64,000 bases of DNA from Flavobacteriaceae bacterium GSB9 (GCA_022749295.1 CP062007.1:1240001-1304000), one strand, 5' to 3'; positions 42,916 to 51,987 are shown, counted from the first letter of the stretch. Numbers and translations are program-made. The notes: generated from the sequence alone by a model not told the origin.

Positions 42916-44007
42916 ATGGAGTACAATCAAAATAAACTATTTCGAATAAGGTGGTATTACCATGTAATTTTCTGGTTAGTTTACTTCCTATTTAACACAT
43001 TTCGTTGGGGCAGCTACTTTAATGACTATGTATATTCCTTAAAAACTAATTTACTTGGCTTCCCAATTCACATGGTTTTATGCTACTTGAACATTTTTGT
43101 GTTAATGCCATTTTTAGTGTACAATAAAAAATATGTTCTTTATATACTATCTGTGCTTGTGGCCATCTTTTTAATGGTATTAGTCAAATTTAATTTAACT
43201 TATCTTTTTATCAGTCAAAATGTTTGGCCAGAAGGACCAGAACTTATAGAAGGCCTAACCTTTAACTATACCATTGAGATGATGATTGGCGAGTTATACG
43301 TAATCACTTTTGTTACCGCCATTAAAATAACTTTGGATTATTTAAAAGAGCACAGGAGAGTAGCTCGCCTTGAGAAGGTACAACTCGAAACAGAACTTTT
43401 ATTTTTAAAAAGCCAGATTTCTCCACACTTTTTTTTCAACACCTTGAACAATATCTATTCCTTAGCGGTAGAACAATCAAAAAAAACACCTCGCACCATT
43501 CTTCAGCTATCAGAGCTAATGCGCTATTTATTGTACGACACAAATGTTAAGCGTCAAAGTTTAGAAAAAGAAATTCTTTGTATTCAAAATTACTTGGATT
43601 TAGAACGTGTTAGGCACAGTGACTCACTCCAAGTTAACATGTCCATCTCTGGAGATATTCAAGACAAAAAAATTGCCCCAATACTTTTATTGACTTTTGT
43701 TGAAAATGCTTTCAAACACGGGGCTAACAAGAACATTGGCAAGGTTAAAATAGATATTAACTTTAAGATTAAAGAAAAATTTCTTTATTTTAGCATCACA
43801 AATCCTTTGCCTAAAATCACCCATCATCCCGACAACTTAGCTCAATCTAGTGGTATTGGCTTAGAGAACGTAAAAAAACGTCTCGACCTTGGGTACAACA
43901 AGAAGGATTACAAGCTAAAAATTTATACTAAAAAAAATAAATTTATCGTTAAGCTAAAAATAAGAGTAGATGGAAACACCTACCAAGATATAGTAATGAT
44001 ATCTTAA
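42916..44007 (+). CDS. LytS/YehU-type sensor histidine kinase
   Basis: This 363-residue protein has four hydrophobic segments in residues 15-150, a short coiled linker, then a His_kinase domain with the phospho-acceptor His171 in QISPHFFFNTLNN. A HATPase domain follows with FVENAFKHG and SGIGLENVKKRLDL. There is no large periplasmic sensor, so the signal is probably read in or near the membrane. It is 16 bp ahead of the LytTR regulator gene and divergent from the glycosidase operon. It likely controls that operon, replacing the hybrid HTCS or sigma/FecR regulators more usual in PULs. Confidence 0.92.
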   Translation: MEYNQNKLFRIRWYYHVIFWLVYFLFNTFRWGSYFNDYVYSLKTNLLGFPIHMVLCYLNIFVLMPFLVYNKKYVLYILSVLVAIFLMVLVKFNLTYLFISQNVWPEGPELIEGLTFNYTIEMMIGELYVITFVTAIKITLDYLKEHRRVARLEKVQLETELLFLKSQISPHFFFNTLNNIYSLAVEQSKKTPRTILQLSELMRYLLYDTNVKRQSLEKEILCIQNYLDLERVRHSDSLQVNMSISGDIQDKKIAPILLLTFVENAFKHGANKNIGKVKIDINFKIKEKFLYFSITNPLPKITHHPDNLAQSSGIGLENVKKRLDLGYNKKDYKLKIYTKKNKFIVKLKIRVDGNTYQDIVMIS

Positions 44008-44023
44008 AAACCTAAAACACAAA

Positions 44024-44743
44024 ATGGATAACAATGTAACGTGCCTAATTATAGATGACGAGCCTTTAGCAATTAATGTTATTAAAAACTACCTTGAACA
44101 AATTCAAGGTTTTGAAGTAAAAACAACTTTTAATAATGCCATTGAAGGTTTAAACTATCTTAAAAATGAAACTGTCGACGTCATATTTTTAGACATGAAC
44201 ATGCCTGTTTTAGATGGAATTAATTTCATAAAAAGTTTACAGGCACCGCCATTATTAGTAATCACTAGTGCTTATGATGAATTTGCTATTGAAACTTATG
44301 AATTAGATGTTTTAGATTATCTGGTAAAACCTATAGAGTTCCCTAGGTTCATGAAAGCTATCAATAAGATTGAAAATAGGCTAAATATTTCAAACAAACA
44401 ATCTACCGAAACCATAAAAGAGCGTCCATTTATTTTTGTGAAGATTGACAAAAAGAAAATGAAAAAGATTTTCTTGGATGAGATTTTGGTTATTGAAAGC
44501 TTAAAAGATTATTTAAAAATCAATACGGTTACAGGGCGCTTCATTGTTCATAGTACACTTACCGATTTCACAAACTTACTGCCCTCTAAAGATTTTATAC
44601 GTATACACCGGTCTTACACTATAGCCATTGATAAAATTGATGCCCTAGAAGGAAACAGTGTAGAAATAGAAGGTATGCGTTATGTGATAGGGCGCTCTTA
44701 TCTAGAGGAAGCAAAGAAAACCATTTTAGATGCTTCAATCTAA
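44024..44743 (+). CDS. LytTR-family response regulator
   Basis: The 239-residue protein has a receiver domain (1-120) with the phospho-acceptor Asp57 in VIFLDMNMPVLDG, and a C-terminal LytTR DNA-binding domain (about 140-235; RPFIFVKIDKKKMKKI, then FIRIHRSYTIAIDKID). It is the cognate partner of the kinase immediately upstream. Expected targets are the divergent GH92-led operon and possibly the susCD pair. Confidence 0.93.
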   Translation: MDNNVTCLIIDDEPLAINVIKNYLEQIQGFEVKTTFNNAIEGLNYLKNETVDVIFLDMNMPVLDGINFIKSLQAPPLLVITSAYDEFAIETYELDVLDYLVKPIEFPRFMKAINKIENRLNISNKQSTETIKERPFIFVKIDKKKMKKIFLDEILVIESLKDYLKINTVTGRFIVHSTLTDFTNLLPSKDFIRIHRSYTIAIDKIDALEGNSVEIEGMRYVIGRSYLEEAKKTILDASI

Positions 44744-44753
44744 AAACCACAAA

Positions 44754-44785
44754 AAAAGATGATTATTAAAAAACAACCATCTTTT
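44754..44785. terminator. Probable bidirectional terminator between lytTR and nagB units
   Basis: The 8-bp stem AAAAGATG/CATCTTTT surrounds a 16-nt loop. On the minus strand it runs into TTTTTTTGTGG, on the plus strand the T-run is weak. It lies between two convergent genes. Confidence 0.45.
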
Positions 44786-44873
44786 CTCAAATAAAAACAA
44801 CTAAACTTAAACAAATACTAATTTAACGCTCCATTATAACTTTAAGGCCGTTTATGTTTACTATTATTTTAAA

Positions 44874-46814
44874 TTACTTAAAGTAATAACGTTTAAAAGC
44901 TTCAATGGCCGCATAATCTGCTAAACCCAAATTGTGGTATTTTTTGGCAGTAGCCCTGTTTCTATCTTCGGCACGCACCCAAAACTCTCTAGAATCATCC
45001 CCTTGAAACATAACACCGTCTTTTTGGGATTGATGAAAGAAAATAGCATGGCGCTTTTTCAAAACCTGATCTGGACTCATAGGTACCGCCATTTCTATTT
45101 GGTAAGTTTCCCACTCATGCCATGCTCCACGGTATAACCAAACCCAACAATCGTTCATATAATCTTTATCTTTTAAAACTTTTAAAGCTTCAAACAAACT
45201 ATCTAAACAAACTTTATGTGTTCCGTGTGGATCCGCTAAATCTCCCGCTGCATAAATTTGGTGGGGCTTAATAGTTTCAATCAAATTGCACATTATGCTC
45301 ACATCCTTTTCGGTAAGATTTCCTTTTTTTACCGTTCCCGTTTCGTAAAACGGAAGGTTTAAAAAATGAACATTACTATCGGGTACGTTCAGGTACCGAG
45401 TGGCTGCCAAAGATTCACTCTTTCTAATAAAACCTTTTAATCTCCTAACCTCAATGGGGTCTATCTCATTTTTAGTTTTAGTTTTTAGGTGATCAATTAT
45501 ATCATCGAACTCTTTAGAAGATGAATTTATTGCCGAAGAAACTTCCGCGAACTTCAAAGCTTCTTCGTTAGAAACAGCAATATTTCCTGAAGTTTGATAA
45601 GCGACGTGTACTTCATGCCCCTGCTCTACAAGCCTATCGAAGGTACCCCCCATAGATATTACATCATCATCGGGATGTGGACTAAATATTATAACTCGTT
45701 TTTTCGCAGGAGTAGCTCGTTCGGGTCTGTAGGTATCATCTGCATTTGATTTTCCGCCTGGCCACCCCGTAATGGTATGCTGAAGTTTGTTAAACATCTT
45801 TATGTTTAAATCGTAAGCAGTACCTTCCTCTGTCAAAAGGCTTGACATACCATTATCATTGTAATCTTTATCCGTAAGCTTTAAAAATGGCTTGCCCAAC
45901 AACTCACTAAGCCAAACAACAGCTTTTAATTTTAATTCATCTGTCCATGTACAAGAAGTTACCAACCAAGGGGTTTTAACCCTTGTTAGTTCTGATGCGG
46001 CTTCACTATCTAGCACAAAGGTTGTATTGTTATGTTCTTGCAAATATGTTGCAGGAATATTGGATGTAATATCTCCCTCAATAGATTTTTGAACAATTTC
46101 AGCTTTATTGTTTCCCCAAGCTAAAAGAACAATTCGCTTTGCATTTTTTATAGTACCAATACCCATTGTTATGGCCTTCCTAGGCACATTATCTATTCCC
46201 AAAAAGGCCGATGCTGCATCAACCCGGGTCATGTGGTCCAAAGTTATGCTTCGGGTTCCAGAATTTAAGTGCGAACCAGGTTCATTAAACCCAATATGGC
46301 CGGTTCTGCCAATGCCCAACAACTGAAAATCAAGACCTCCGCATTCTTTAATCTTCATTTCGTAATCAATACAGAATTGATGTAGTTCATTTGATGGAAT
46401 GGAACCATCTGGAATATTTATGCTTTCTGGAAGAATGTCAATATGATTAAATAAATGCTCGTGCATAAAGTAATGATAACTTTGAATATTGGTTTTATCC
46501 ATAGGATAATACTCATCCAAGTTAAAAGTTATTACATTAGAGAAGCTCAATCCTTCTTCTTGATGCATTCTAACAAGTTCTTCATAAACTTTTATAGGCG
46601 AAGACCCCGTTGCTAACCCCAAAACACAAGGCTCATTCAACTCTTTTTTTCTTTGAATTAAATTCGCTATTTCTTGTGCAACGAGTTTTGAAGCCTCTAC
46701 CGATGAATCAAAAATAACATTATGGATTTTTTCATAACGTGTATCCTCAAATTTACCAGCTTCCCTATAACTGATTTCCTTTTTTCCCTTTTGGTCTAAT
46801 TCTTTTTTTGTCAT
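44874..46814 (-). CDS. nagB: Glucosamine-6-phosphate deaminase fused to a PIG-L/LmbE deacetylase-like domain
   Basis: From ATG at 46814 the protein has 646 residues. A TTG ten codons upstream is possible but less likely. The N-terminal half (about 30-290) is NagB: LATGSSPIKVYEEL, TFNLDEYYPM with the catalytic aspartate, and GIGRTGHIGFNEPGS. The C-terminal half (about 370-640) has FSPHPDDDVISMGGT and DLADPHGTH, the zinc motifs of PIG-L/LmbE N-deacetylases. It has no signal peptide, so it is cytoplasmic. NagB converts GlcN-6-P to Fru-6-P and ammonia. The fused domain might deacetylate GlcNAc-6-P, but that is inference. This fusion recurs in Bacteroidota. Confidence 0.9.
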   Translation of the reverse strand: MTKKELDQKGKKEISYREAGKFEDTRYEKIHNVIFDSSVEASKLVAQEIANLIQRKKELNEPCVLGLATGSSPIKVYEELVRMHQEEGLSFSNVITFNLDEYYPMDKTNIQSYHYFMHEHLFNHIDILPESINIPDGSIPSNELHQFCIDYEMKIKECGGLDFQLLGIGRTGHIGFNEPGSHLNSGTRSITLDHMTRVDAASAFLGIDNVPRKAITMGIGTIKNAKRIVLLAWGNNKAEIVQKSIEGDITSNIPATYLQEHNNTTFVLDSEAASELTRVKTPWLVTSCTWTDELKLKAVVWLSELLGKPFLKLTDKDYNDNGMSSLLTEEGTAYDLNIKMFNKLQHTITGWPGGKSNADDTYRPERATPAKKRVIIFSPHPDDDVISMGGTFDRLVEQGHEVHVAYQTSGNIAVSNEEALKFAEVSSAINSSSKEFDDIIDHLKTKTKNEIDPIEVRRLKGFIRKSESLAATRYLNVPDSNVHFLNLPFYETGTVKKGNLTEKDVSIMCNLIETIKPHQIYAAGDLADPHGTHKVCLDSLFEALKVLKDKDYMNDCWVWLYRGAWHEWETYQIEMAVPMSPDQVLKKRHAIFFHQSQKDGVMFQGDDSREFWVRAEDRNRATAKKYHNLGLADYAAIEAFKRYYFK

Positions 46815-46955
46815 GTTCGATGTAATGCCAGAATTTTGTTTCAATAAAATTAATTAATCTATATGATTGAAACTTAAAATTTCGACTAATAACATTCTAG
46901 CTTCGCTAAAGGTTAAAAGTTAAAAGCACTGCTATTTTGGTTTAGGTTCGTATTA

Positions 46956-49049
46956 TTATTCAAGAACGTCCAACTCACCTACTGAAACCATATCAGCTTG
47001 ATTTACAGCGCTTACAGAAACAAATTTAATATAACGAGCATCTACATAAGGAAAGGTTTTTATTTGCTTTATAGGGTTGTTTTTAATATTGGAAAATTCC
47101 CCTTCCGATTGTTTTTTCCAATATTTATTATCTGTGCTTGTGTAAAACTTGTAGCTTGATATTAAATTTAAATTATTTCCTGTTTGTTGAGGAAAATATG
47201 AAAACCCTTTGATGGATAAAGTTGCTCCCATATCAATAATTACTTCTATTGGGTCTGTTTCATTGTTATGCTCTAGCACACAAACCGTACTGTAGTTCCC
47301 ATCAATTATTTTTTCGGATGATTTCAAGTCTTCTCCCGTTATAGAAAGAACATGCCAATTTTCTTTAGAATTTCCGTAGCGAACCGTCTTGATATCGCTG
47401 AACATATTTTCTTCTACATTGTATGCTATCGCTTTTACTGTAATAGCCTGAGCTTGCTTAAATGGTTCTTTGTACAGCGCACTACTGTTTAAGTTTGGAG
47501 TGGTTCCGTCGATTGTGTAGTAAATTTTATTCCCATTTTCAGAATACATGGATATCACCCCCTTTTTATTTCGTTCTATCTTTGGCATCCTTACCAAAGT
47601 TGGTGCATTGTATCCCTTAACGGAAGAAATAACAAGATTTGATTTTGAATCGGTGATATTCACCCTAAGGGCAGAAGCTTTAATACGGGGCAATCTTAAA
47701 ATTCTTTTGTAACCAATTGTGGTTTCACTTGCTATTGTTAGCCACTCTTCATTAATTTTTGCTTCAACATTAAAAGCCTTTACCCGCTGACCAAGTTTTA
47801 TGTATTCTTGCAATTCAATACGATTAATTTCTGTTGGTTTTTTAAATTCGAACAACATCGTTCCTGTTTTAACCCCATCATCTGTGGCCCAATAGTTTTT
47901 TTTATTATTGTCGACTACATTTCTAGCTGAATACACTTTCTCATTACCTCTGGTATTGCTTGCCGTGACTTTGCTTACTCCCAAAAGTTCATTCTTGAAA
48001 TCGGCTTTAATCACTGCTGTAAGTTCCTTTAATCTAGCGATATCATTTTCATTAACAAGTCCCCTTTTATCAACAGGAAGGTTAAGCAATAAATTAGCAT
48101 TTCTACCAATAGACTCGTAATAAATATCTACCAGTTCTTCTAAAGGCCTAACTTTATCATCTTCTATTTCGTGATAAAACCAACCGGGGCGAATTGAAAC
48201 GTCTGCTTCACCTGGAACCCATTTCTCACCATCTTCATGACCATTCATAAATTCGGAATAATGTACTTTTCCAGCCAACTCATCTTTTTGCCTTAACAAG
48301 CTCCAATTCGTTTTTCCTGCTCTGCCTTCTTCATTTCCAATCCATCTAGCTTCCGAAGGCCCCACACCCCAAACCAATGTATTAGGAGACATCTTATTTA
48401 TTAATTTATAAGTTCCCTCCCAATCATAATACTCTAAAGTATTTATTTTTCTAGTTTCGTTTGCGCCTCCGTAATAACCATTTCCTCCGTTTGCGCCATC
48501 AAACCACATTTCAAAAACTTCTCCATAATTGGTTAACAGTTCCTTTAACTGATTTCTAAAATAGGTGATATATTTAGATTTTCCATAGTTTGGATGGTTT
48601 CTGTCCCATGGCGAGAGATAAATCCCTAATTTTAACCCATACGCTTTACAGGCTTCCGACAGTTCTTTTATAACATCTCCTTGCCCATTTTTCCATGGTG
48701 AGTTTTTAACGGAGCGTTCTGTGAATTTTGAGGGCCAAAGACAAAAACCGTCATGATGTTTAGCGGTAATAATAATGCCTTTCATTCCAGCTTCTTTAAC
48801 AACTCGAGCCCATTGCCTCGTGTCAAGGGAAGTGGGGTTAAAAAGTTGGGGGGACTCATTTCCATACCCCCATTCTTTATTGGTAAATGTATTGAGCGAG
48901 AAATGCACAAAGGCATATAACTCCATTTCATGCCAGTCAAGCTGCTTTTCAGATGGGCATGGCCCATAGGGTTCTGGCGGCCTCTCCTTTTGTTTACAAG
49001 AGCACAATAGGAATAACGAAAGGACAAGAAACGTTATACTTTTTTTCAT
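46956..49049 (-). CDS. Multi-domain GH29 alpha-L-fucosidase lipoprotein
   Basis: This 697-residue protein has a lipoprotein signal (LFLLCSCKQ). The GH29 barrel (35-340) carries ITAKHHDGFCLWPS and the predicted nucleophile Asp184 in MWFDGANGG. An F5/8 type C-like module follows (about 355-475; VTASNTRGNEKVYSARNVVD). Next is a chitobiase C-terminal-like segment (IYYTIDGTTPNLNSSALY) and a second F5/8-like module to the end. The GH29-CBM32-like architecture is typical of fucosidases on branched glycans (subfamily B-like). It lies 99 bp after fucP and upstream of nagB, probably the same transcript. Confidence 0.92.
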   Translation of the reverse strand: MKKSITFLVLSLFLLCSCKQKERPPEPYGPCPSEKQLDWHEMELYAFVHFSLNTFTNKEWGYGNESPQLFNPTSLDTRQWARVVKEAGMKGIIITAKHHDGFCLWPSKFTERSVKNSPWKNGQGDVIKELSEACKAYGLKLGIYLSPWDRNHPNYGKSKYITYFRNQLKELLTNYGEVFEMWFDGANGGNGYYGGANETRKINTLEYYDWEGTYKLINKMSPNTLVWGVGPSEARWIGNEEGRAGKTNWSLLRQKDELAGKVHYSEFMNGHEDGEKWVPGEADVSIRPGWFYHEIEDDKVRPLEELVDIYYESIGRNANLLLNLPVDKRGLVNENDIARLKELTAVIKADFKNELLGVSKVTASNTRGNEKVYSARNVVDNNKKNYWATDDGVKTGTMLFEFKKPTEINRIELQEYIKLGQRVKAFNVEAKINEEWLTIASETTIGYKRILRLPRIKASALRVNITDSKSNLVISSVKGYNAPTLVRMPKIERNKKGVISMYSENGNKIYYTIDGTTPNLNSSALYKEPFKQAQAITVKAIAYNVEENMFSDIKTVRYGNSKENWHVLSITGEDLKSSEKIIDGNYSTVCVLEHNNETDPIEVIIDMGATLSIKGFSYFPQQTGNNLNLISSYKFYTSTDNKYWKKQSEGEFSNIKNNPIKQIKTFPYVDARYIKFVSVSAVNQADMVSVGELDVLE

Positions 49050-49148
49050 ATGATATATAACCTTAACTTATTATTAAATGTAGCCATTTAAAAAAAAGCT
49101 TTTATATAAAAAACATTCGACCAACATCGCCTTTAAAAACCTTAAGGC

Positions 49149-50474
49149 TCACTTTATAACATACTGAGAGGCTTCCGTCCTTGCTTTATAGACATAAAAC
49201 CCGAACCAACTGATATAAACAAAACAAATTAGAGGAAGCATAAATGAAAAATTAACCTCAGAAACCCCAACGATAACCGTATCAGTGACACCATGACCTC
49301 CTATATCGATTACTAGCCCCTGTAACTTGGGCATTAAAGCCCCCCCAACAATGGCCATAACCAAACCGGCAGAACCTATTTTTGTTTCCTCTTCCGTCAA
49401 ATCATTAAGAGCAATACCATAAATAGTAGGAAACATTAAGGACATAAAGAACGAAATCATCACCAAACAATATAAACCAAGTAATCCTTTTATAAATATT
49501 GTCCCCAAAGCGCAGCATATAGATAAAAGTGCAAAAAGCATTAATAATTTACCGGGGTTAATAAAGCGCAACATATAAGTGCCTACTGCTCTACCCAAAG
49601 TAAATAGCACAAAGGCTAGCATTTGATAGTAGCCAGCAGTTACACTATCCATATTTATGGCTTCTGTATATTGATAAATATATGTCCAACACATAATTTG
49701 GGCCCCTACATACAATATTTGAGCAAGTACCCCTAACGTATATTTTTTGTTGTTAAACAAGATTTTAAAGGTTTCTCCTATTTTAGGAATCTCACCATCA
49801 TTTTTAGATTGCGGCATCTTTACCACAAGAAACACAACAAACATTACAGCCACCAATAATCCTAAAATCACATAAGGATTGCGAATCACCATTAAATCTG
49901 ACGTTTTAACTAACAATTTTGAAGCCTCGTCTAGAGCACTAAAGTCTTTAATATTATCGGATTTCAAATTTTTGAGCACGAACTGCTGAGCAACAAGCAA
50001 ACCAACAATTAGGCCTATGGGGTTAAAAGCCTGTGCTAAATTTAAACGTTGAGTTGCAGTTTCTTTTGGTCCCATAGCTAATGTATAAGGATTGGCTGCT
50101 GTTTCTAAAAAGGCGAGCCCAAACGTTAAAATGTAAAGCCCTAAACAAAAAAACCAGAATTTCTCGGTTACGGCTGCTGGATAAAAAAGAAGGGCTCCCA
50201 AAGCATATAGCCCCAACCCAATTAAAACACCCACTTTGTACGAGTACTTTCGCATAAAAATAGATGCCGGTAGCGCCATACAAAAATAACCACCATAAAA
50301 GGCCATTTGCACCCAAGCTGCCTGAGAATTTGATAGTTCCAATACCTTTTTGAACGCTTGCACCATTGGGTCTGTTACCGCATTTGCAAAGCCCCAAAGT
50401 GCGAATAAAGATGTTACTAAAATAAATGGAAGCATTGTTTTTTTCTCAACAATTACTTGTTTGGTATAATTCAT
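49149..50474 (-). CDS. fucP: L-fucose:H+ symporter
   Basis: The 441-residue MFS protein has 12 helices of the FHS family: SLFALWGFANAVTDPM in helix 1, QMAFYGGYFCMALPAS and LAFLETAANPYTLAMGP in helix 4. These match FucP-type permeases closely. It should take up fucose freed by the two GH29 enzymes, one of which is the next gene. No fucose isomerase, kinase or aldolase is in the window, so fucose catabolism must be encoded elsewhere. A promoter match lies at 50525-50552. Confidence 0.9.
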   Translation of the reverse strand: MNYTKQVIVEKKTMLPFILVTSLFALWGFANAVTDPMVQAFKKVLELSNSQAAWVQMAFYGGYFCMALPASIFMRKYSYKVGVLIGLGLYALGALLFYPAAVTEKFWFFCLGLYILTFGLAFLETAANPYTLAMGPKETATQRLNLAQAFNPIGLIVGLLVAQQFVLKNLKSDNIKDFSALDEASKLLVKTSDLMVIRNPYVILGLLVAVMFVVFLVVKMPQSKNDGEIPKIGETFKILFNNKKYTLGVLAQILYVGAQIMCWTYIYQYTEAINMDSVTAGYYQMLAFVLFTLGRAVGTYMLRFINPGKLLMLFALLSICCALGTIFIKGLLGLYCLVMISFFMSLMFPTIYGIALNDLTEEETKIGSAGLVMAIVGGALMPKLQGLVIDIGGHGVTDTVIVGVSEVNFSFMLPLICFVYISWFGFYVYKARTEASQYVIK

Positions 50475-50524
50475 CTGTTTTTGGTTTAGTTGGTTGGACT
50501 GATAAGGTAAATTTTAAACAGAAG

Positions 50525-50552
50525 CAAAATTATTTTTTTCGACGAAGAACAA
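50525..50552 (-). promoter_or_regulatory. Predicted fucP promoter (Bacteroidota type)
   Basis: On the minus strand TTG (50552-50550) is followed after 17 bp by TAATTTTG (50532-50525), a full match to the Bacteroidota -33/-7 pattern. It would give a leader of roughly 45 nt before the fucP ATG. Confidence 0.55.
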
Positions 50553-50712
50553 TCTATTAGACACAAATGACTATTTATTTTACATTCAAGAAATTCAATT
50601 GGACTTGCAACAAAAAATCGGACATTGTTCAAGACGAAAGCCAAATCAATTATAGTCCAACTCTTATTTGCATCAACACTGTGAACCAGCAGAAAAAGGA
50701 CTAACCGAATTG

Positions 50713-50747
50713 TGAACTTTTGCATTCAAATCAGTTCAAATTTTATG
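50713..50747. repeat. 35-bp direct repeat, right copy
   Basis: It matches 14349-14383 at 34 of 35 positions in the same orientation. It sits 6 bp past the T-run of the tRNA-Arg terminator and about 75 bp beyond the tRNA 3' end, on the island side. Confidence 0.85.
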
Positions 50748-50753
50748 AGTTCC

Positions 50754-50797
50754 CAAAAACGAAAAATCCTTGCAAACTCTATTGTTTGCAAGGATTT
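50754..50797 (-). terminator. Terminator of the tRNA-Arg gene
   Basis: A perfect 14-bp stem (AAATCCTTGCAAAC with its complement) has a 6-nt loop and is followed on the minus strand by TTCGTTTTTGG. It lies about 25 bp after the tRNA 3' end. Confidence 0.85.
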
Positions 50798-50821
50798 GTA
50801 ATAATTTAGTATTTCTACTAG

Positions 50822-50895
50822 TGACCACGCCAGGATTCAAACCTGGAACCTCTTGAGCCGTAATCAAGTGCGCTATTCAGTTGCGCCACGTGGCC
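50822..50895 (-). tRNA. tRNA-Arg (anticodon ACG)
   Basis: A 74-nt cloverleaf reads on the minus strand. The acceptor stem GGCCACG pairs with CGTGGTC (one G-U). The anticodon stem CTTGA/TCAAG encloses the loop TTACGGC, giving anticodon ACG, and the T arm is CCAGG-TTTGAAT-CCTGG. CCA is not encoded. The ACG anticodon implies wobble deamination to inosine by TadA to read CGU/CGC/CGA. Confidence 0.95.
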
Positions 50896-50909
50896 TTTTT
50901 AAGTGGGGG

Positions 50910-50942
50910 CAAATATACATTTTTTCTTGGAATAGAAACAAA
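50910..50942 (-). promoter_or_regulatory. Predicted tRNA-Arg promoter
   Basis: On the minus strand TTTG (50942-50939) is followed after 21 bp by TATATTTG (50917-50910), a full TAnnTTTG match 14 bp ahead of the tRNA 5' end. Confidence 0.65.
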
Positions 50943-51007
50943 TCTTATCAAATTTAATTTCTAAAAATTTTACAATTCATTTTAAAGGCAAAAGCAAACT
51001 TGGATGT

Positions 51008-51050
51008 GTAACTATTGTTACTGGTTTTGAACTATAAAAAACTAATTTTA
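51008..51050 (+). promoter_or_regulatory. Crp/Fnr-type operator plus -7 box upstream of trx
   Basis: GTAAC-TATT-GTTAC lies at 51008-51021. After 21 bp comes TAATTTTA (51043-51050), one mismatch from TAnnTTTG. The operator centre would be near -40, replacing the -33 element, as for class II activation. Three more sites with this layout occur at 52041, 59379 and 61202. Confidence 0.65.
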
Positions 51051-51094
51051 CATAAATTTATATTTAACTGTTTAACAGCATAATAATTTTTGTT

Positions 51095-51391
51095 ATGAGC
51101 AAGTTTTCAGAAATAATTAACCAAGAGCAACCTGTTTTGGTCGACTTTTTTGCCGAATGGTGTGGTCCCTGCAAAATGATGGCACCCGTACTAAAACAAG
51201 TAAAAGACGCCATGGGAAACCGGGCAAGCATTATCAAAATAGATGTTGATAAAAACCAAATGTTGGCCTCTAAACACCAAGTAAGGGGTGTCCCCACTTT
51301 TATGCTCTTTAAGAAAGGAAAAATGGTTTGGAGACAGTCTGGTGTTATTGAAAAAAACGAAATCATAAGAATAATCAACGCCAATTTATGA
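51095..51391 (+). CDS. Thioredoxin
   Basis: This 98-residue cytoplasmic protein has the WCGPCK active site (Cys23, Cys26) and the cis-proline segment RGVPTFMLF. It is slightly shorter than E. coli TrxA, lacking part of the N-terminal strand. As a dithiol reductant it could reduce persulfides or disulfides. Its stop overlaps the next start (ATGA), so it is translationally coupled to the methyltransferase gene. The palindrome at 51008-51021 suggests it belongs to the same regulon as the sulfur genes downstream. Confidence 0.94.
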   Translation: MSKFSEIINQEQPVLVDFFAEWCGPCKMMAPVLKQVKDAMGNRASIIKIDVDKNQMLASKHQVRGVPTFMLFKKGKMVWRQSGVIEKNEIIRIINANL

Positions 51392-51987
51392 TTGATTTAT
51401 CTGAAGCATTTTGGGACAACCGATACATAAATGGAGACACAGGTTGGGATTTGGGCAATATATCCCCTCCTCTTAAATTGTATATTGACCAATTGACTGA
51501 CAAATCGCTTAAAATCTTAATACCTGGTGGGGGCAATTCCTATGAAGCGGAATATCTTCAATCAAAAGAATTTAAAAATGTGTTTGTGGCCGATATTTCT
51601 AAAACAGCTCTTAACAATATTTCTCAACGTGTTGAAAACTTTCCAAAAGACCATTTAATACACAAAGACTTTTTTGAACTGAAACAAAATTTCGACATTA
51701 TTTTAGAGCAAACCTTTTTTTGTGCCATTAATCCTAATTTAAGACCCAAATACGCCAAAAAAATTAATGAGCTTCTAGCTTCAAATGGAAAAATTGTAGG
51801 CTTGCTTTTTAATGTTCCGTTGAACCAAGACCAACCACCGTTTGGTGGAAACAAGCAGGAATACATCAATTACTTTAAGCCCTATTTCGATATCGAAATC
51901 ATGGAACTCTCATACAACTCCCATAGTTCCAGAATGGGGCGAGAACTCTTTTTTAAAATGACCAAAAGAGATATAGCCCCTTCATAA
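51388..51987 (+). CDS. TPMT-family SAM-dependent methyltransferase
   Basis: This 199-residue protein resembles the thiopurine S-methyltransferase family: FWDNRYINGDTGWDLG at the N-terminus, the SAM-binding ILIPGGGNSYEAEYL near residue 43, and ILEQTFFCAINP. Bacterial TPMT-like enzymes methylate thiols and metalloid compounds such as selenium or tellurium species. Coupling to thioredoxin and a shared operator with sulfur genes suggest a role on sulfide, thiols or related compounds; the actual substrate is not determinable here. Confidence 0.85.
   Translation: MIDLSEAFWDNRYINGDTGWDLGNISPPLKLYIDQLTDKSLKILIPGGGNSYEAEYLQSKEFKNVFVADISKTALNNISQRVENFPKDHLIHKDFFELKQNFDIILEQTFFCAINPNLRPKYAKKINELLASNGKIVGLLFNVPLNQDQPPFGGNKQEYINYFKPYFDIEIMELSYNSHSSRMGRELFFKMTKRDIAPS

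Larger units (their letters stand above)
50475..50821. other. Intergenic region between fucP and tRNA-Arg
   Basis: These 347 bp hold, from fucP outward, a minus-strand promoter match (50525-50552), the right copy of the 35-bp repeat (50713-50747) and the tRNA terminator (50754-50797). A 79-codon minus-strand frame (50486-50725) overlaps the promoter and has no family features; I do not call it a gene. Confidence 0.7.

Noticed and set aside
50486-50725. 79-codon minus-strand open frame between fucP and the 35-bp repeat
   Set aside because: It overlaps the predicted fucP promoter, shows no domain or signal features beyond general hydrophobicity, and its start lies inside the repeat.
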